A stretch of DNA of 64,000 nt from Micromonospora musae. GTDB lineage: Bacteria > Actinomycetota > Actinomycetes > Mycobacteriales > Micromonosporaceae. The stretch spans positions 186,001 to 250,000 of the forward strand of contig NZ_RAZT01000011.1 in the NCBI RefSeq assembly GCF_003626635.1, in the 5' to 3' direction. Position numbers and translations under genes: made by a program. A model generated the notes under the pieces. It made no database searches. It was not told the origin of the DNA and worked only from the letters and a program-made list of their open reading frames with translations. Each line of letters starts with the position of its first letter. Within the stretch, counting starts at the first letter, position 1. This document shows, one piece after another, positions 48,293 through 56,715 of the stretch.

Positions 48293-50509
48293 TCAGCGAC
48301 CGGGCGGCAGCGCGTACCCGACGTAGTCGCGGTACTCGACCCGCCAACCGGCCGGCACGAGGCGGGTGCACGCCGCCTCGGGGCCGGTGCAGACGATGGC
48401 GTCCACCGAGGACGGCTCCGCCGGTGGCCGCTCGGGCAGCACCGACTGGAGCGCCACCAGTTCGGGCGGCCGGCCGTCCGCGTCGCGCAGCAACAGCCAC
48501 CAGGGGTACTCCCAGTTGTCGTTCTGCTCGACCAGGCCGATCCGGCGGGCCCCGCTGGCGCGTACCGCCTCGGCCGCCCAGCGGAACTCGTCGGTCCACT
48601 CGGGCCGGCGCAGGAACCGGGTGTCCCACTCCGCCGTGGTGAAGACCGAACCCGTGCCCACCAGCCGACGCGGGAAGCCGTACGACACGGCCAGCACGCC
48701 GGCCAGCGCGGAGGTGGCCAGCACGGCCACCGCGGTGAGGACGGCGATCGACCTGCGGGGCCGGGCACCCGCCGCGGCGGCGCGCCGGCGGAACACGGCG
48801 TCCAGCCAGACACCGGCCAGGGGCGCGGCCATCACCAGGGCGTAGAGCAGCAGCCGGTTACCCCACGGCTGCCACTTGATCATCGCGGTGTGCAGCAGCA
48901 CGGTGGTCACCAGCACCGCCGCGTACGCCCGCAGCGACCCGGCGCGGGTCGGGCTGATCCGCCCCGGGCGGGCCAGCGCGAAGACCGCGCCGAGCAGCGC
49001 CAGCGATCCGGCGAGCGGGAACGCCACCCGGTCCTCGTCCGGGTACCAGGCCGGCTCGGGGAAGATCTCCCGGCCGAACGTGATCTCCCGGTCCTGCGGG
49101 TCGACGCCGATCGCCTCGGCCCCCTCGACGATCGCGGTGGCGGCGGCGTGGCGCAGCGGCGCGAGCGGCGTGTCGAACGCGGTATGCCCGATCCGCAGCA
49201 CGTTGACCAGGATCGAGGCGGGATCGTGGCGCTCCATCGGGATCGACTCGCGCAGCCGGGGCGGCCCGAGCGGGTGCCCGAACTCCACAGTGACCCGGGC
49301 CAGGAACGGCCCGACCACTGTGGCCGCGACCAGCAGGATCAGCAGCGAGGCGCCGACGGTCCGAACGGCCGGGACCCGACGGGCGGCGGCGCTGCCCGCC
49401 GCACCGGTGGGCGTGGACTGCGGGGTCTGCGGACGCCGGGCCAGCCGGAGCTGGGCCAGCCCCCAGAGCACCAGCAGCGGGCCCACCCCGATCAGGCCGC
49501 TCGTCTTCGTCACCGCGGTCAGGCCGGTGGCGGCCCCGAGCCCGAGCAGCGTGCCAAGCCCGGTACGCCGCTGCAGCCCGTCCAGCGCGAGGGTCGCCGC
49601 GCAGGCGACCCAGGCGGCGACCACCAGGTCGGTCTGGGTGCTGGTCGCCTGCAGCACCACCATCGGCGTGGTGGCCAGCACGAAGGCGGTGAGGAGTTGG
49701 GCGCGCCGCCCGCCGCCCACCTGCGCGGTGATCCGGGCGGCCACCAGCAGGCAGAGCACCCCGGCCCCCCACTGCACCAGGTTGTAGAGCCGGTCGCCGT
49801 CGGTGAGCAGGCGCAGATGCAGCAGCAGGTACTCCGCGCCGGGCGGAATGGTCACCTGCCGGTGGATCGCGGTCGGCCAGAACTCGAGGCCACCCTGGAG
49901 CACCCAGTGCTCGACCTTCGGCAGGTGGTACGTCTGCGAGTCGAAGTTGTTCGGTTCGGCGAGGAGCGCGACGACCAGCTCGACCAGGAGCAGCCCGCCC
50001 ACAGTGGCGGCGAGAATCCGTTCGCCCCGGCTCGCCGTACGCCAGGGCCGGGTGAGCCGCGTCCACCGGCCCTCCCGTTCCGGGCCGGGTTCGGGGTCGT
50101 CGGCCGCCGGTGGCGGAGCGCCCGGGGAGGTGACGTCGAGAGCGGTGGGCGCGGTGGATGCGCCGACCAGCGCCTGAGCCGGGGTGGCGGCGTGCGCGTC
50201 GCCGCTGCGCGCGGCGTCCCGCCGGTGCCGCCAGCCGGCGGCCAGCGCGGTGACGGCGAGGAAGAGCAGCCAGGTGACGGCGAACGCGGTGGGTGTCAAC
50301 GCGTGCAGCGCACCGAGCACCTCGACTGTGAGCACCGCGAAGCTTCCGGTCACCAGCGCCGCCCGCACGACAGCGAGCCGTAGGGGCGCGGTCACGGCTT
50401 CGCGCGGTCTGAGGGCGTGGACGAGCAGGAGCAGCGCGGCGACGGGCGCCACCGTGAGCAGGGAGCCAGCTGCCGACATGGCGGAAGTAAACACCATCCG
50501 GACGGCCAC
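48293..50509 (-). CDS. GT39-like membrane glycosyltransferase
   Basis: 738 residues, about 11-12 transmembrane helices, GT-C fold. Loop motif FDSQTYHLPKVEHW near 190 in the first large extracellular loop, followed by IPPGAEYLLLHLRLL near 221, as in dolichyl/polyprenyl-phosphate-mannose-type transferases such as ArnT. C-terminal soluble part ends CTGPEACTRLVPAGW. Probably transfers a sugar from a lipid-phosphate donor to a cell-surface acceptor. Start uncertain (50509, 50497 or 50479; no ribosome-binding site). Divergent from a GT2 enzyme that could make its lipid-linked donor. Confidence 0.82.
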   Translation of the reverse strand: MAVRMVFTSAMSAAGSLLTVAPVAALLLLVHALRPREAVTAPLRLAVVRAALVTGSFAVLTVEVLGALHALTPTAFAVTWLLFLAVTALAAGWRHRRDAARSGDAHAATPAQALVGASTAPTALDVTSPGAPPPAADDPEPGPEREGRWTRLTRPWRTASRGERILAATVGGLLLVELVVALLAEPNNFDSQTYHLPKVEHWVLQGGLEFWPTAIHRQVTIPPGAEYLLLHLRLLTDGDRLYNLVQWGAGVLCLLVAARITAQVGGGRRAQLLTAFVLATTPMVVLQATSTQTDLVVAAWVACAATLALDGLQRRTGLGTLLGLGAATGLTAVTKTSGLIGVGPLLVLWGLAQLRLARRPQTPQSTPTGAAGSAAARRVPAVRTVGASLLILLVAATVVGPFLARVTVEFGHPLGPPRLRESIPMERHDPASILVNVLRIGHTAFDTPLAPLRHAAATAIVEGAEAIGVDPQDREITFGREIFPEPAWYPDEDRVAFPLAGSLALLGAVFALARPGRISPTRAGSLRAYAAVLVTTVLLHTAMIKWQPWGNRLLLYALVMAAPLAGVWLDAVFRRRAAAAGARPRRSIAVLTAVAVLATSALAGVLAVSYGFPRRLVGTGSVFTTAEWDTRFLRRPEWTDEFRWAAEAVRASGARRIGLVEQNDNWEYPWWLLLRDADGRPPELVALQSVLPERPPAEPSSVDAIVCTGPEAACTRLVPAGWRVEYRDYVGYALPPGR

Positions 50510-50602
50510 GCCACGCCGGACGCCCTACGGTACGGGCCACCACTGCGCTGACCAGCCAGGCTACGCTAGGCCCGACAGGCCGTCCCCACCGTGGAGATTT
50601 CC

Positions 50603-51307
50603 GTGAAGCTCTCGATCCTCATGCCCGTATACAACGAGGAAGATCGCATCGCGGATGCCCTCAAGCAGGCGCTCGCGGTCGACTACCCGTGCGAGATCGA
50701 GCTGGTCGTGGTCGACGACGGCAGCCGTGACGGCACCGCGGAGGTGCTCGACCGCGCCGACGACCAGCGGGTCCGGGTCATCACCCACCAGCGCAACGCC
50801 GGCAAGGGCGCGGCCATCAAGACGGCCGTCGACAACGCCGAGGGTGAATACATGGTCATCCTCGACGCCGATCTGGAGTACGACCCGCAGGACATCCCCA
50901 AGCTGCTCGACCCGGTGCTCGACGGCCGGGCCACGGTGGTCTACGGCAACCGCACCTTCGGCAGCCACAGCGCCTACAGCTTCTGGTACGTGATGGGCAA
51001 CAAGGGCGTCACCATGGCGGCCAACCTGCTCTTCAACTCCTACATCGGCGACCTGGAGACCTGCTTCAAGCTGATGCCGGTGTCGCTCTACCGCTCGCTC
51101 GACGTCCGCTCCCGTGGCTTCGGGATGGAGGCCGAGGTGACCGGCAAGCTGCTGCGCCGCCGCATCCGCCCGTACGAGGTGCCGATCAGCTACCGGGCTC
51201 GTGGGCGGGAAGAGGGCAAGAAGATCACCTGGAAGGACGGCGTCGAGGCCATCTGGATCCTCGGCCGCGAGCGCACCCGCCGCCGCTCCTCCGCGGCGTC
51301 CCGCTGA
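50603..51307 (+). CDS. Glycosyltransferase family 2 (polyprenyl-phosphate-sugar synthase type)
   Basis: 234 residues from the GTG at 50603 (GGAG 6 nt upstream). GT-A fold with KLSILMPVYNEEDRI at 2-16, VVVDDGSRDGT near 36, NAGKGAAIKTAV near 66, and ILDADLEYDPQDIPKLL near 86 carrying the DxD. No C-terminal membrane helices. Resembles the catalytic domain of DPM1-like polyprenyl-phosphate hexose synthases; it could supply the adjacent GT39-like membrane enzyme. Confidence 0.9.
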   Translation: MKLSILMPVYNEEDRIADALKQALAVDYPCEIELVVVDDGSRDGTAEVLDRADDQRVRVITHQRNAGKGAAIKTAVDNAEGEYMVILDADLEYDPQDIPKLLDPVLDGRATVVYGNRTFGSHSAYSFWYVMGNKGVTMAANLLFNSYIGDLETCFKLMPVSLYRSLDVRSRGFGMEAEVTGKLLRRRIRPYEVPISYRARGREEGKKITWKDGVEAIWILGRERTRRRSSAASR

Positions 51308-51378
51308 CCTGAGAAGCTTCGTCGACCACCACCTCCATACAGGGCATGGTGGCGGTGCTCGTCGTCGTGCCGGTAGCT

Positions 51379-51404
51379 TTGAGTTGAAGTGAACTTCAAC
51401 TCAA
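51379..51404. promoter_or_regulatory. Palindromic operator upstream of soxR
   Basis: Perfect 12-bp arms TTGAGTTGAAGT and ACTTCAACTCAA with a 2-bp centre, 9 bp before the soxR start. MerR-family regulators bind such dyads, so autoregulation by SoxR is likely. Confidence 0.75.
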
Positions 51405-51413
51405 GGCGACGAC

Positions 51414-51887
51414 ATGCACGAGTCCCTGACCATCGGTCAGCTCTCCGCCCGCAGCGGCGTGGCACCGTCCGCGCTGCGCTTCTACGAACGGCTCGGTCTG
51501 ATCCACGCCCAGCGGACCGGCGGCAACCAACGCCGCTACGCCCGCTCCGAGCTGCGACGGGTGGCGTTCATCCGGATCTCCCAGCAGGTCGGCATCTCCC
51601 TCGACGAGATCCGCGCGGCCCTCGACTCGCTGCCCGCCTCGCGTACCCCGACGGCCTCGGACTGGGCGCGGCTCTCCAGCGTCTGGCGCGAGCGGCTCAA
51701 CGAGCGGATCCGGCTGATGACCAAGCTCCGCGACGACCTGGACAGCTGCATCGGCTGCGGTTGCCTGTCGTTGCAGCGCTGCGCCCTCTACAACCCGGGC
51801 GACAGCCTGGGCGGTGAGGGGCCGGGTGCCCGACTGGTGCTGCCGCGCACCGAAGGAGAGCCGGAGGTCGACGTCAGGGCGTCGTGA
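51414..51887 (+). CDS. soxR: Redox-sensitive transcriptional activator SoxR
   Basis: 157 residues, MerR family. Helix-turn-helix LTIGQLSARSGVAPSALRFYERLGL (residues 5-29, quoted here in two halves by function), wing RRYARSELRRVAFI, dimer helix, and the [2Fe-2S] ligand set CIGCGCLSLQRC near 109-120 followed by ALYNPGD. In actinomycetes SoxR responds to redox-active compounds and controls quinone oxidoreductases and exporters. Its 3' end overlaps a convergent quinone oxidoreductase gene by 14 bp. Confidence 0.95.
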   Translation: MHESLTIGQLSARSGVAPSALRFYERLGLIHAQRTGGNQRRYARSELRRVAFIRISQQVGISLDEIRAALDSLPASRTPTASDWARLSSVWRERLNERIRLMTKLRDDLDSCIGCGCLSLQRCALYNPGDSLGGEGPGARLVLPRTEGEPEVDVRAS

Positions 51888-52848
51888 GCACGATCTTGCC
51901 GAAGTGATCGCCCTCGACCAGCCGGTGCGCCTCGGCGGCGGCCGTCATCGGCAGGCGGCGCTCGACGATCGGTCGGATCCGGCCCGCCTCGACCAGTGGC
52001 CACACCTCGTCCCGTACGCCCCAGGCGATCGTCGCCTTCTCCGCCACCGGCCGCGACCGCAGGGTGGTCGCCGTGATCGTGGCCCGCTTGGTCATCAGCG
52101 CGCCGAGGTCCAGCTCGGCCTTGCGCCCGCCCTGGAGGCCGATCACCGCGAGCCGACCGCCGGTGGCGAGCGCCGCGACGTTCCGCGCCAGGTAGCCGGC
52201 GCCCATGATGTCGAGGATGACGTCGGCACCCCGACCGTCGGTGAAGCGCCGAACCTCCTCGACGAAGTCCTGCTCGGGGTAGTCGATGGCGTGCGCGGCG
52301 CCCAACTCCCGCAGCCGGTCGTGCTTCGCGGCCCGCGCGGTCACCAGCACGGTGGCGTCGAGGGCCGCGCCGAGCTGGATCGCGAACGTGCCGATTCCGC
52401 TGCCGCCGCCGTGCACGAGCAGCGTCTCGCCGGAGCGCAGCTCCGCGAGCTGCACCATGTTCGACCAGACCGTGCAGGCCACCTCGGGCAGCGCGGCGGC
52501 GTCGACGAGGTCGACGCCGACCGGCACCGGCAGCAGCTGACCGGAGGGCACGGCCACCCGCTCGGCGTACCCGCCGCCGGCCAGCAGCGCGCAGACCTCC
52601 TGGCCGACCTCCCAGTCGGTCACGTCGGACCCGATGGCGCTGATCACGCCGGAGCACTCCAACCCGGGGTACGCGGGCGCGCCCGGCGGCGGAGGATAGT
52701 GCCCCTGCCGTTGCAGCAGGTCGGCCCGGTTCACCGCGCTGGCCCGTACGTCGATCACCACCTCGCGGGGGCCGGGCTCGGGATCGGGCACCTCGGCCCA
52801 GACCAGTGCTTCGGGGCCGCCAGGTTCCGAAATGGTGATCGCGTGCAT
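51874..52848 (-). CDS. NAD(P)H-quinone oxidoreductase, zinc-free MDR family
   Basis: 324 residues. N-terminal catalytic domain with VRASAVNRADLLQRQGHYPP near 33 and the Rossmann motif VHGGGSGIGTFAIQLG near 144; no structural-zinc Cys cluster, as in QOR/PIG3-type reductases. Reduces quinones with NADPH. Lies tail-to-tail with soxR with 14-bp overlap, and quinone oxidoreductases are known SoxR targets in streptomycetes; direct control here is inference since the palindrome is on the soxR side. Confidence 0.92.
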   Translation of the reverse strand: MHAITISEPGGPEALVWAEVPDPEPGPREVVIDVRASAVNRADLLQRQGHYPPPPGAPAYPGLECSGVISAIGSDVTDWEVGQEVCALLAGGGYAERVAVPSGQLLPVPVGVDLVDAAALPEVACTVWSNMVQLAELRSGETLLVHGGGSGIGTFAIQLGAALDATVLVTARAAKHDRLRELGAAHAIDYPEQDFVEEVRRFTDGRGADVILDIMGAGYLARNVAALATGGRLAVIGLQGGRKAELDLGALMTKRATITATTLRSRPVAEKATIAWGVRDEVWPLVEAGRIRPIVERRLPMTAAAEAHRLVEGDHFGKIVLTTP

Positions 52849-53055
52849 GGCCCAGTCTTACCCGATCCGTCCCGCCCTCCACGCGCCGGCCGGAAGTCTC
52901 GGCCCTCGCACCGTTTGCGCGCCGGGATCGGAAGGCAGCCGCCGCAGGGTGGACGGCAGCATTTCCGGTACGCCGGCGGCGCTGCGGCCCTCAGTCGTTC
53001 CGGACGGTCGTCATGGCAGACTAGGCACGGCCGCGCGCCTCTGGTTCGCGGCTCA

Positions 53056-53145
53056 GGAGGGTTCGCCTAGTGGCCGATGGCGCTGGTCTTGAAAACCGGT
53101 AAGGGGGCAACCTCTTCGTGGGTTCGAATCCCACACCCTCCGCCA
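53056..53145 (+). tRNA. tRNA-Ser (anticodon UGA)
   Basis: Acceptor GGAGGGT (53056-53062) pairs with ACCCTCC (53135-53141), discriminator G, encoded CCA at 53143-53145. Anticodon TGA at 53090-53092 in loop CTTGAAA; long variable arm AGGGGGCAACCTCT; T-arm GTGGGTTCGAATCCCAC. A class II tRNA as expected for serine. Confidence 0.95.
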
Positions 53146-53162
53146 ACCCGAGCAGCAAAACC

Positions 53163-53200
53163 GCCCTCTGACCAGCGGCAGCGCAGCGCCGGTCAGGGGC
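53163..53200 (+). terminator. Terminator downstream of tRNA-Ser
   Basis: Stem GCCC(T)CTGACC/GGTCAGGGGC with one bulged base, 53163-53173 and 53191-53200. A closely related hairpin follows the second tRNA 3' copy at 54225-54260. Confidence 0.75.
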
Positions 53201-53289
53201 GCGCATGACTTGCGGGAGTTCGGGTGTCACCCACGAAATCCTGCTAGCCTGAACACCGCAGGATGCCTTCGGGCTCCCGCGCCCGCCTT

Positions 53290-53311
53290 GAGGCCCGCTC
53301 ACGCGGGCCTC
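53290..53311 (-). terminator. Terminator of the DUF3800 gene
   Basis: 9-bp stem GAGGCCCGC/GCGGGCCTC with TCAC loop, 15 bp after the stop codon. Confidence 0.8.
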
Positions 53312-53325
53312 TCGTGCATCCAGGG

Positions 53326-54036
53326 TCAGCGTTGGTTGGCCATCGGATTCCAACAGTGCGAGTGGTAGCGCCGAGGCTCGACGAGCGCCCACAGCTGCTC
53401 GTTGATCACGGCGGCCCGCGGGTCGGTGCCCGGGATGTCGAGCCGTTGGAACAGGAACGTCACCAGGTCGACGGCCTGAACCAGCCGGCTCGCGTGAGAC
53501 GGCGCGAAGTGAAGCGTGTCGACGATCCGGGTCAGCTTCCGCGACCGGTACCCGCCGGTGCCCGACACCCGGTAACGGTCGAGGTCAGCCCGATGGCCGG
53601 CCTGGTCGTGCACCTCATCGGCGATCACTAGCGCGTACTCCTCCCGGGAGGCGGCGTACCCGTCGACGCGCTCCAGCACGTGCGACAGCACCACCTCGTG
53701 CGCCGGCCTCGGATAGGCGTACCGCTTGACCAGCTGCTCCCGTTTCACCCCGCGCAGGGTGATCGCGACATCCTCCTGCGCGCCGATCGCCGCCATCGCG
53801 GCCTTGTAGACCGCGATTCGCGCGCGGGGCGGAACACCCGTCCATCCCTTGCGACCGTGGAAGATGTCGTAGCCGTGCAACTCAACGTCGACCGGCACGC
53901 CGAACGTCTTCACGGCGTCGGCCACCACGGCGTCGAGGGCCTCGCTAAGCGGGATAGCCGCAGCGTCGGGCACCATCAGCGCACCAATCCAGTAGACCCG
54001 CGCGGTGAAGGATTCGTCGACGTACGTGAGCAGCAC
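53326..54036 (-). CDS. DUF3800 domain protein
   Basis: 236 residues from a GTG with no clear ribosome-binding site. N-terminal YVDESFTARVYWIGALMV and central YALVIADEVHDQ near 115 match DUF3800, a family with RNase H-like acidic residues (DES..., ADE) often found in mobile or defence-associated regions, though no function is established. VDLVTFLFQRLD near 190 is the C-terminal block. It is the only gene in the tRNA-flanked mini-island. Confidence 0.85.
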   Translation of the reverse strand: MLLTYVDESFTARVYWIGALMVPDAAAIPLSEALDAVVADAVKTFGVPVDVELHGYDIFHGRKGWTGVPPRARIAVYKAAMAAIGAQEDVAITLRGVKREQLVKRYAYPRPAHEVVLSHVLERVDGYAASREEYALVIADEVHDQAGHRADLDRYRVSGTGGYRSRKLTRIVDTLHFAPSHASRLVQAVDLVTFLFQRLDIPGTDPRAAVINEQLWALVEPRRYHSHCWNPMANQR

Positions 54037-54224
54037 GAGGCGAGACTACGACCAATGTGTCGTCCTAGCGCGCACCCTGCGTGCAATCGCAGTCACAACA
54101 TGTCGCCACGCGCTGGCGTGCCCGCCGCGCTCGGCTAGGTCTCGCCGTAATAGCCCTCCTCGTGCCGAGCAGCAGGGGGCTTCGTGGGTTCGAATCCCAT
54201 ACTCCGCCCTGTCAGCAGTACGAA

Positions 54225-54260
54225 CGCCTCCTGACCAGCGCGAACGCCGGTCAGGAGGCG
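54225..54260. terminator. Terminator after the duplicated tRNA 3' end
   Basis: 12-bp perfect stem CGCCTCCTGACC/GGTCAGGAGGCG (54225-54236, 54249-54260). Also serves the methyltransferase gene that ends at 54268 on the minus strand. Confidence 0.85.
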
Positions 54261-54267
54261 GTGGTGC

Positions 54268-55026
54268 TCAGCGCCGTTCGAGTGTGAGCAGCGGCTCGGC
54301 GAAGACGGGCGCCGGCGTGTCGGGGTCCGCGGCGACGACCTGCTCCAGCCGGCGGAAGCCGGCCGCCAGGTCGTCGGGGCCGAGCTGCCCGAAGAACGAG
54401 AGGGTACGCAGACGCAGCCGCGCGAGCATGTCGCCGTAGCTGCCCACGGAGGGCTCGGTGACCGTGCCGAAGCCGGTGACGCGCCAGCCGATCGACGTGA
54501 ACATCGCGATGACCTCGTGCAGCGGCTGGAAGAGCGCGGCGTCCACCTCGTAACCGCGGGGGAAATGCTCCAGCCACCAGGGCCGGGGGTGGTGGTCGCG
54601 GAAGTTGCCGCGCAGCAGCAGCCGCCCGCCGGGTTTGAGCACCCGGGTCAGCTCCCGGGCTGCCTGCGGCTTGTCCTTCACGTGGTGCCAGGACAGGAAC
54701 ATGAGCGCGTAGTCGGCGCTGCCGGACGGCACGGGCAGCTCCTCGGCGGCGCCGGCCAGATAACGCACGTCGGGGTGCGCGGAGTGCGCCTGTGCGATCT
54801 CGCGCATGCGGGTCGCCGGTTCGATGCCGGTGACCGGCCCGAACGCTTCCGCCAGCGCGGGGGTGAACCTTCCGGTCCCGGAGCCGACGTCCAGCCCCGC
54901 CAGGGGACGCCGCTCGGGGAGCACCGCCGCGAAGGCGTCGATCCATACCTGCGTCTGCTGGGCGGTCAGCGCCCGGCCACGCGCGTAGTCCTGGTACTGC
55001 TCGGTGTCGTAGTCGATCGACCTCAT
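54268..55026 (-). CDS. Class I SAM-dependent methyltransferase
   Basis: 252 residues from the ATG at 55026 (GGAGG 4 nt upstream). SAM motifs: LDVGSGTGRFTPALAE near 45, TGIEPATRM near 66, ALMFLSWHHVKDKPQAA near 105 and LKPGGRLLLRG near 129. Methyltransf_11 type; substrate unknown. A near-perfect 13-bp inverted repeat lies upstream, which may bind a repressor. Confidence 0.88.
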   Translation of the reverse strand: MRSIDYDTEQYQDYARGRALTAQQTQVWIDAFAAVLPERRPLAGLDVGSGTGRFTPALAEAFGPVTGIEPATRMREIAQAHSAHPDVRYLAGAAEELPVPSGSADYALMFLSWHHVKDKPQAARELTRVLKPGGRLLLRGNFRDHHPRPWWLEHFPRGYEVDAALFQPLHEVIAMFTSIGWRVTGFGTVTEPSVGSYGDMLARLRLRTLSFFGQLGPDDLAAGFRRLEQVVAADPDTPAPVFAEPLLTLERR

Positions 55027-55061
55027 CGCACCTCCAGCGTCGACCGGGCGACGAGGGTGTC

Positions 55062-55092
55062 GTCCCGATATATCAAGCCGATACATCGGGAC
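55062..55092. promoter_or_regulatory. Inverted repeat upstream of the methyltransferase gene
   Basis: GTCCCGATATATC / GATACATCGGGAC (55062-55074, 55080-55092), 12 of 13 pairs around AAGCC. A typical TetR-like operator shape in unusually AT-rich sequence, about 36 bp before the gene start. No TetR gene is nearby. Confidence 0.5.
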
Positions 55093-55142
55093 AGTATTTG
55101 TCGTTGCTTCGCCCCACAAGCCCCACGAGGGGTCGGAGCGCG

Positions 55143-56294
55143 CTACCGGGCGGTGGTGACCACGACCGGCCAGCGCCGCCAGACGGCGACGTGCACCACC
55201 ACCCCGAGGGCGAGGTAGTTCAGCGCGGCGAGCGCCACCCACCCGTCGGCGGTGGTCCGGGTCCAGTCGATCCCCCGGGCGTACGCCGACAGCGCCAGGT
55301 ACAGCGCCGCGGCGACGAGAGCCACCACCGGCAGGACGGTGAGCTGCCGGACGCCGGTGCCCGGTCGCGCCGTCGGCCAGCCGTCGAAGAGCATGGAGAC
55401 CAGCAGCGCCCCGGCGATCACCGTGCCGGCGATGGCGTTGATCAGGTCCACGTCGCCACCGGTCGCCCACCAGAGCAGGGCGAAGCTGACCGCGGTACCG
55501 ATCACGACCGCTGCGTTACGGGCCGCGAGCCGCAGCCCCGGTCGCCGCATCCGGGTGAAGGGCCAGCCGCGCAGGGCCACGAAGAGCAGCACCTGCCAGA
55601 CGCCGAGGACGAGCAGCACCGCGCTGTACGCCGCGACCGGCACCGGCCCGCCCGGATTTCGCAGCCGCTGGGCGTGCCGCACCGCGGCAGGTACGTCGTC
55701 CAGGTTCACCAGGAGCAGGTACGCGACCACCGCGATCACTAGCGACACGACCAGCGCGACGACGCCGCCCCGGAACCAGCCGAGCCTGCGGATCGGCCAG
55801 CCCTCGCAGACCAGTGTCAGGTGCAGGATGATCGTGAACGCTGCCGCGCCCAGCGCGAGCGTCACCGGGAAGGTCGGCGGATGTCCCGGGCCGGGGTCGG
55901 GGTAGAAGATGCCGCGCAGGTCGACCCGGCTGGTCACGGCCTGCCCGAGGATGGTCGCCAGCACCGCGCCGACGGCGATGAGGACGGTGTCGGTGATCCC
56001 GGACCAGCCCGGCCGGAGCCGGCTGCCCGGCCAGTCCTGCCACCAGAACGCGACCGTCGCGATCATCGGCAGCGCGAAGGTCGTCAGGGGCCCGAGCACC
56101 AGCAGCGTCGCCTCCACGGCGCCGAGCGCGTTGGCGAGCAGGAAGAAGAACGGTACGACGAAGGTCAGCCCGGCCAGGCCGAGGGTCGGCTGGCTACCCG
56201 AGGGCTGGGCGGGCAGGTGCGGGCCGGGGTGCCGCTGTGCCGCGCCAGGATCTTCCGACCCACCTGCCCGAGTCATCTTCGGTGTCCATCGCAT
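55143..56294 (-). CDS. Multi-spanning membrane protein, uncharacterised
   Basis: 383 residues, about 9-10 predicted transmembrane helices with short loops. Repeated hydrophobic blocks with conserved tryptophans (FWWQDWPGS, CEGWPIRRLGWF, LRGWPFTRMR, LLWWATGG, FDGWPTARP) suggest an internal duplication of a W-P-rich two-helix unit. No enzymatic motif. Alternative start ATG at 56276. Confidence 0.75.
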   Translation of the reverse strand: MRWTPKMTRAGGSEDPGAAQRHPGPHLPAQPSGSQPTLGLAGLTFVVPFFFLLANALGAVEATLLVLGPLTTFALPMIATVAFWWQDWPGSRLRPGWSGITDTVLIAVGAVLATILGQAVTSRVDLRGIFYPDPGPGHPPTFPVTLALGAAAFTIILHLTLVCEGWPIRRLGWFRGGVVALVVSLVIAVVAYLLLVNLDDVPAAVRHAQRLRNPGGPVPVAAYSAVLLVLGVWQVLLFVALRGWPFTRMRRPGLRLAARNAAVVIGTAVSFALLWWATGGDVDLINAIAGTVIAGALLVSMLFDGWPTARPGTGVRQLTVLPVVALVAAALYLALSAYARGIDWTRTTADGWVALAALNYLALGVVVHVAVWRRWPVVVTTAR

Positions 56295-56410
56295 TCGCCG
56301 GCCGCGCGCTCGACCACCCGGTCCGGGTCGCCGCGCACGAGGAGGCGACCGCGAAACCAGACTTTACCGAGGTCAGCGGCGTGGAATGCGGGGTTCGCGG
56401 ACGCGCGGGG

Positions 56411-56569
56411 TCACTCCTGCGCCTCGGTCTCGCGACGCTGCTCACGGATTTTCTCCTCGGCCAGTCGCTGGACGGCGCGGCGGCGCTCCTCGGCGATCGC
56501 CCGCTCGTCCGGCCGGTGCCGGAGGGCGGTCACGACCGCTGCGAAGAAGTCACGCCACATGCTGGTCAA
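56411..56569 (-). CDS. Small protein, helical and charged
   Basis: 52 residues if started at the TTG at 56569, which has AGGAG 7 nt upstream; ATG at 56560 gives 49. Hydrophobic-amphipathic MWRDFFAAVVTALRH then a strongly charged helix (ERRRAVQRLAEEKIREQRRE), probably coiled coil. Similar mini-proteins with an N-terminal amphipathic helix often sit on the membrane. Divergent from a PEBP gene across about 145 bp. Confidence 0.5.
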   Translation of the reverse strand: MTSMWRDFFAAVVTALRHRPDERAIAEERRRAVQRLAEEKIREQRRETEAQE

Positions 56570-56715
56570 GAGTTTTCTCCTGGGAGGTTTGCCTACAACC
56601 AACGGTAGTGAGCCGAACGTCGCATCCGCACCTGCCGCTTCCGCTCGATTGCCGCGACGGGGCAGGGTAAGAAGATCACAGGACGTTCGCGCGCACGTCG
56701 GAAGGACGCGTCTCG

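Larger units (their letters stand above)
53114..54199. mobile_element. tRNA-flanked mini-island (DUF3800 cassette)
   Basis: The 20-bp tRNA 3' segment CTTCGTGGGTTCGAATCCCA at 53114-53133 recurs exactly at 54180-54199, like attL/attR of an element integrated at tRNA-Ser. Flanking similarity continues: AGGGGGC before and CTCCGCC plus a GGTCAGG-type terminator after. The 1.05 kb between holds one DUF3800 gene and no integrase. Confidence 0.6.

Noticed and set aside
46607..50383. A 1258-codon open frame on the plus strand across the SGNH hydrolase and GT39 genes
   Set aside because: It is antisense to two genes with clear homology and motifs, is rich in Arg/Pro/Gly/His as expected for a shadow frame in GC-rich DNA, and has no recognisable domain.
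54121..54208. Possible second full tRNA-Ser gene
   Set aside because: Only the variable-arm end, T-arm and 3' acceptor strand are present; no matching 5' acceptor or anticodon arm can be folded, so it is a 3' fragment.
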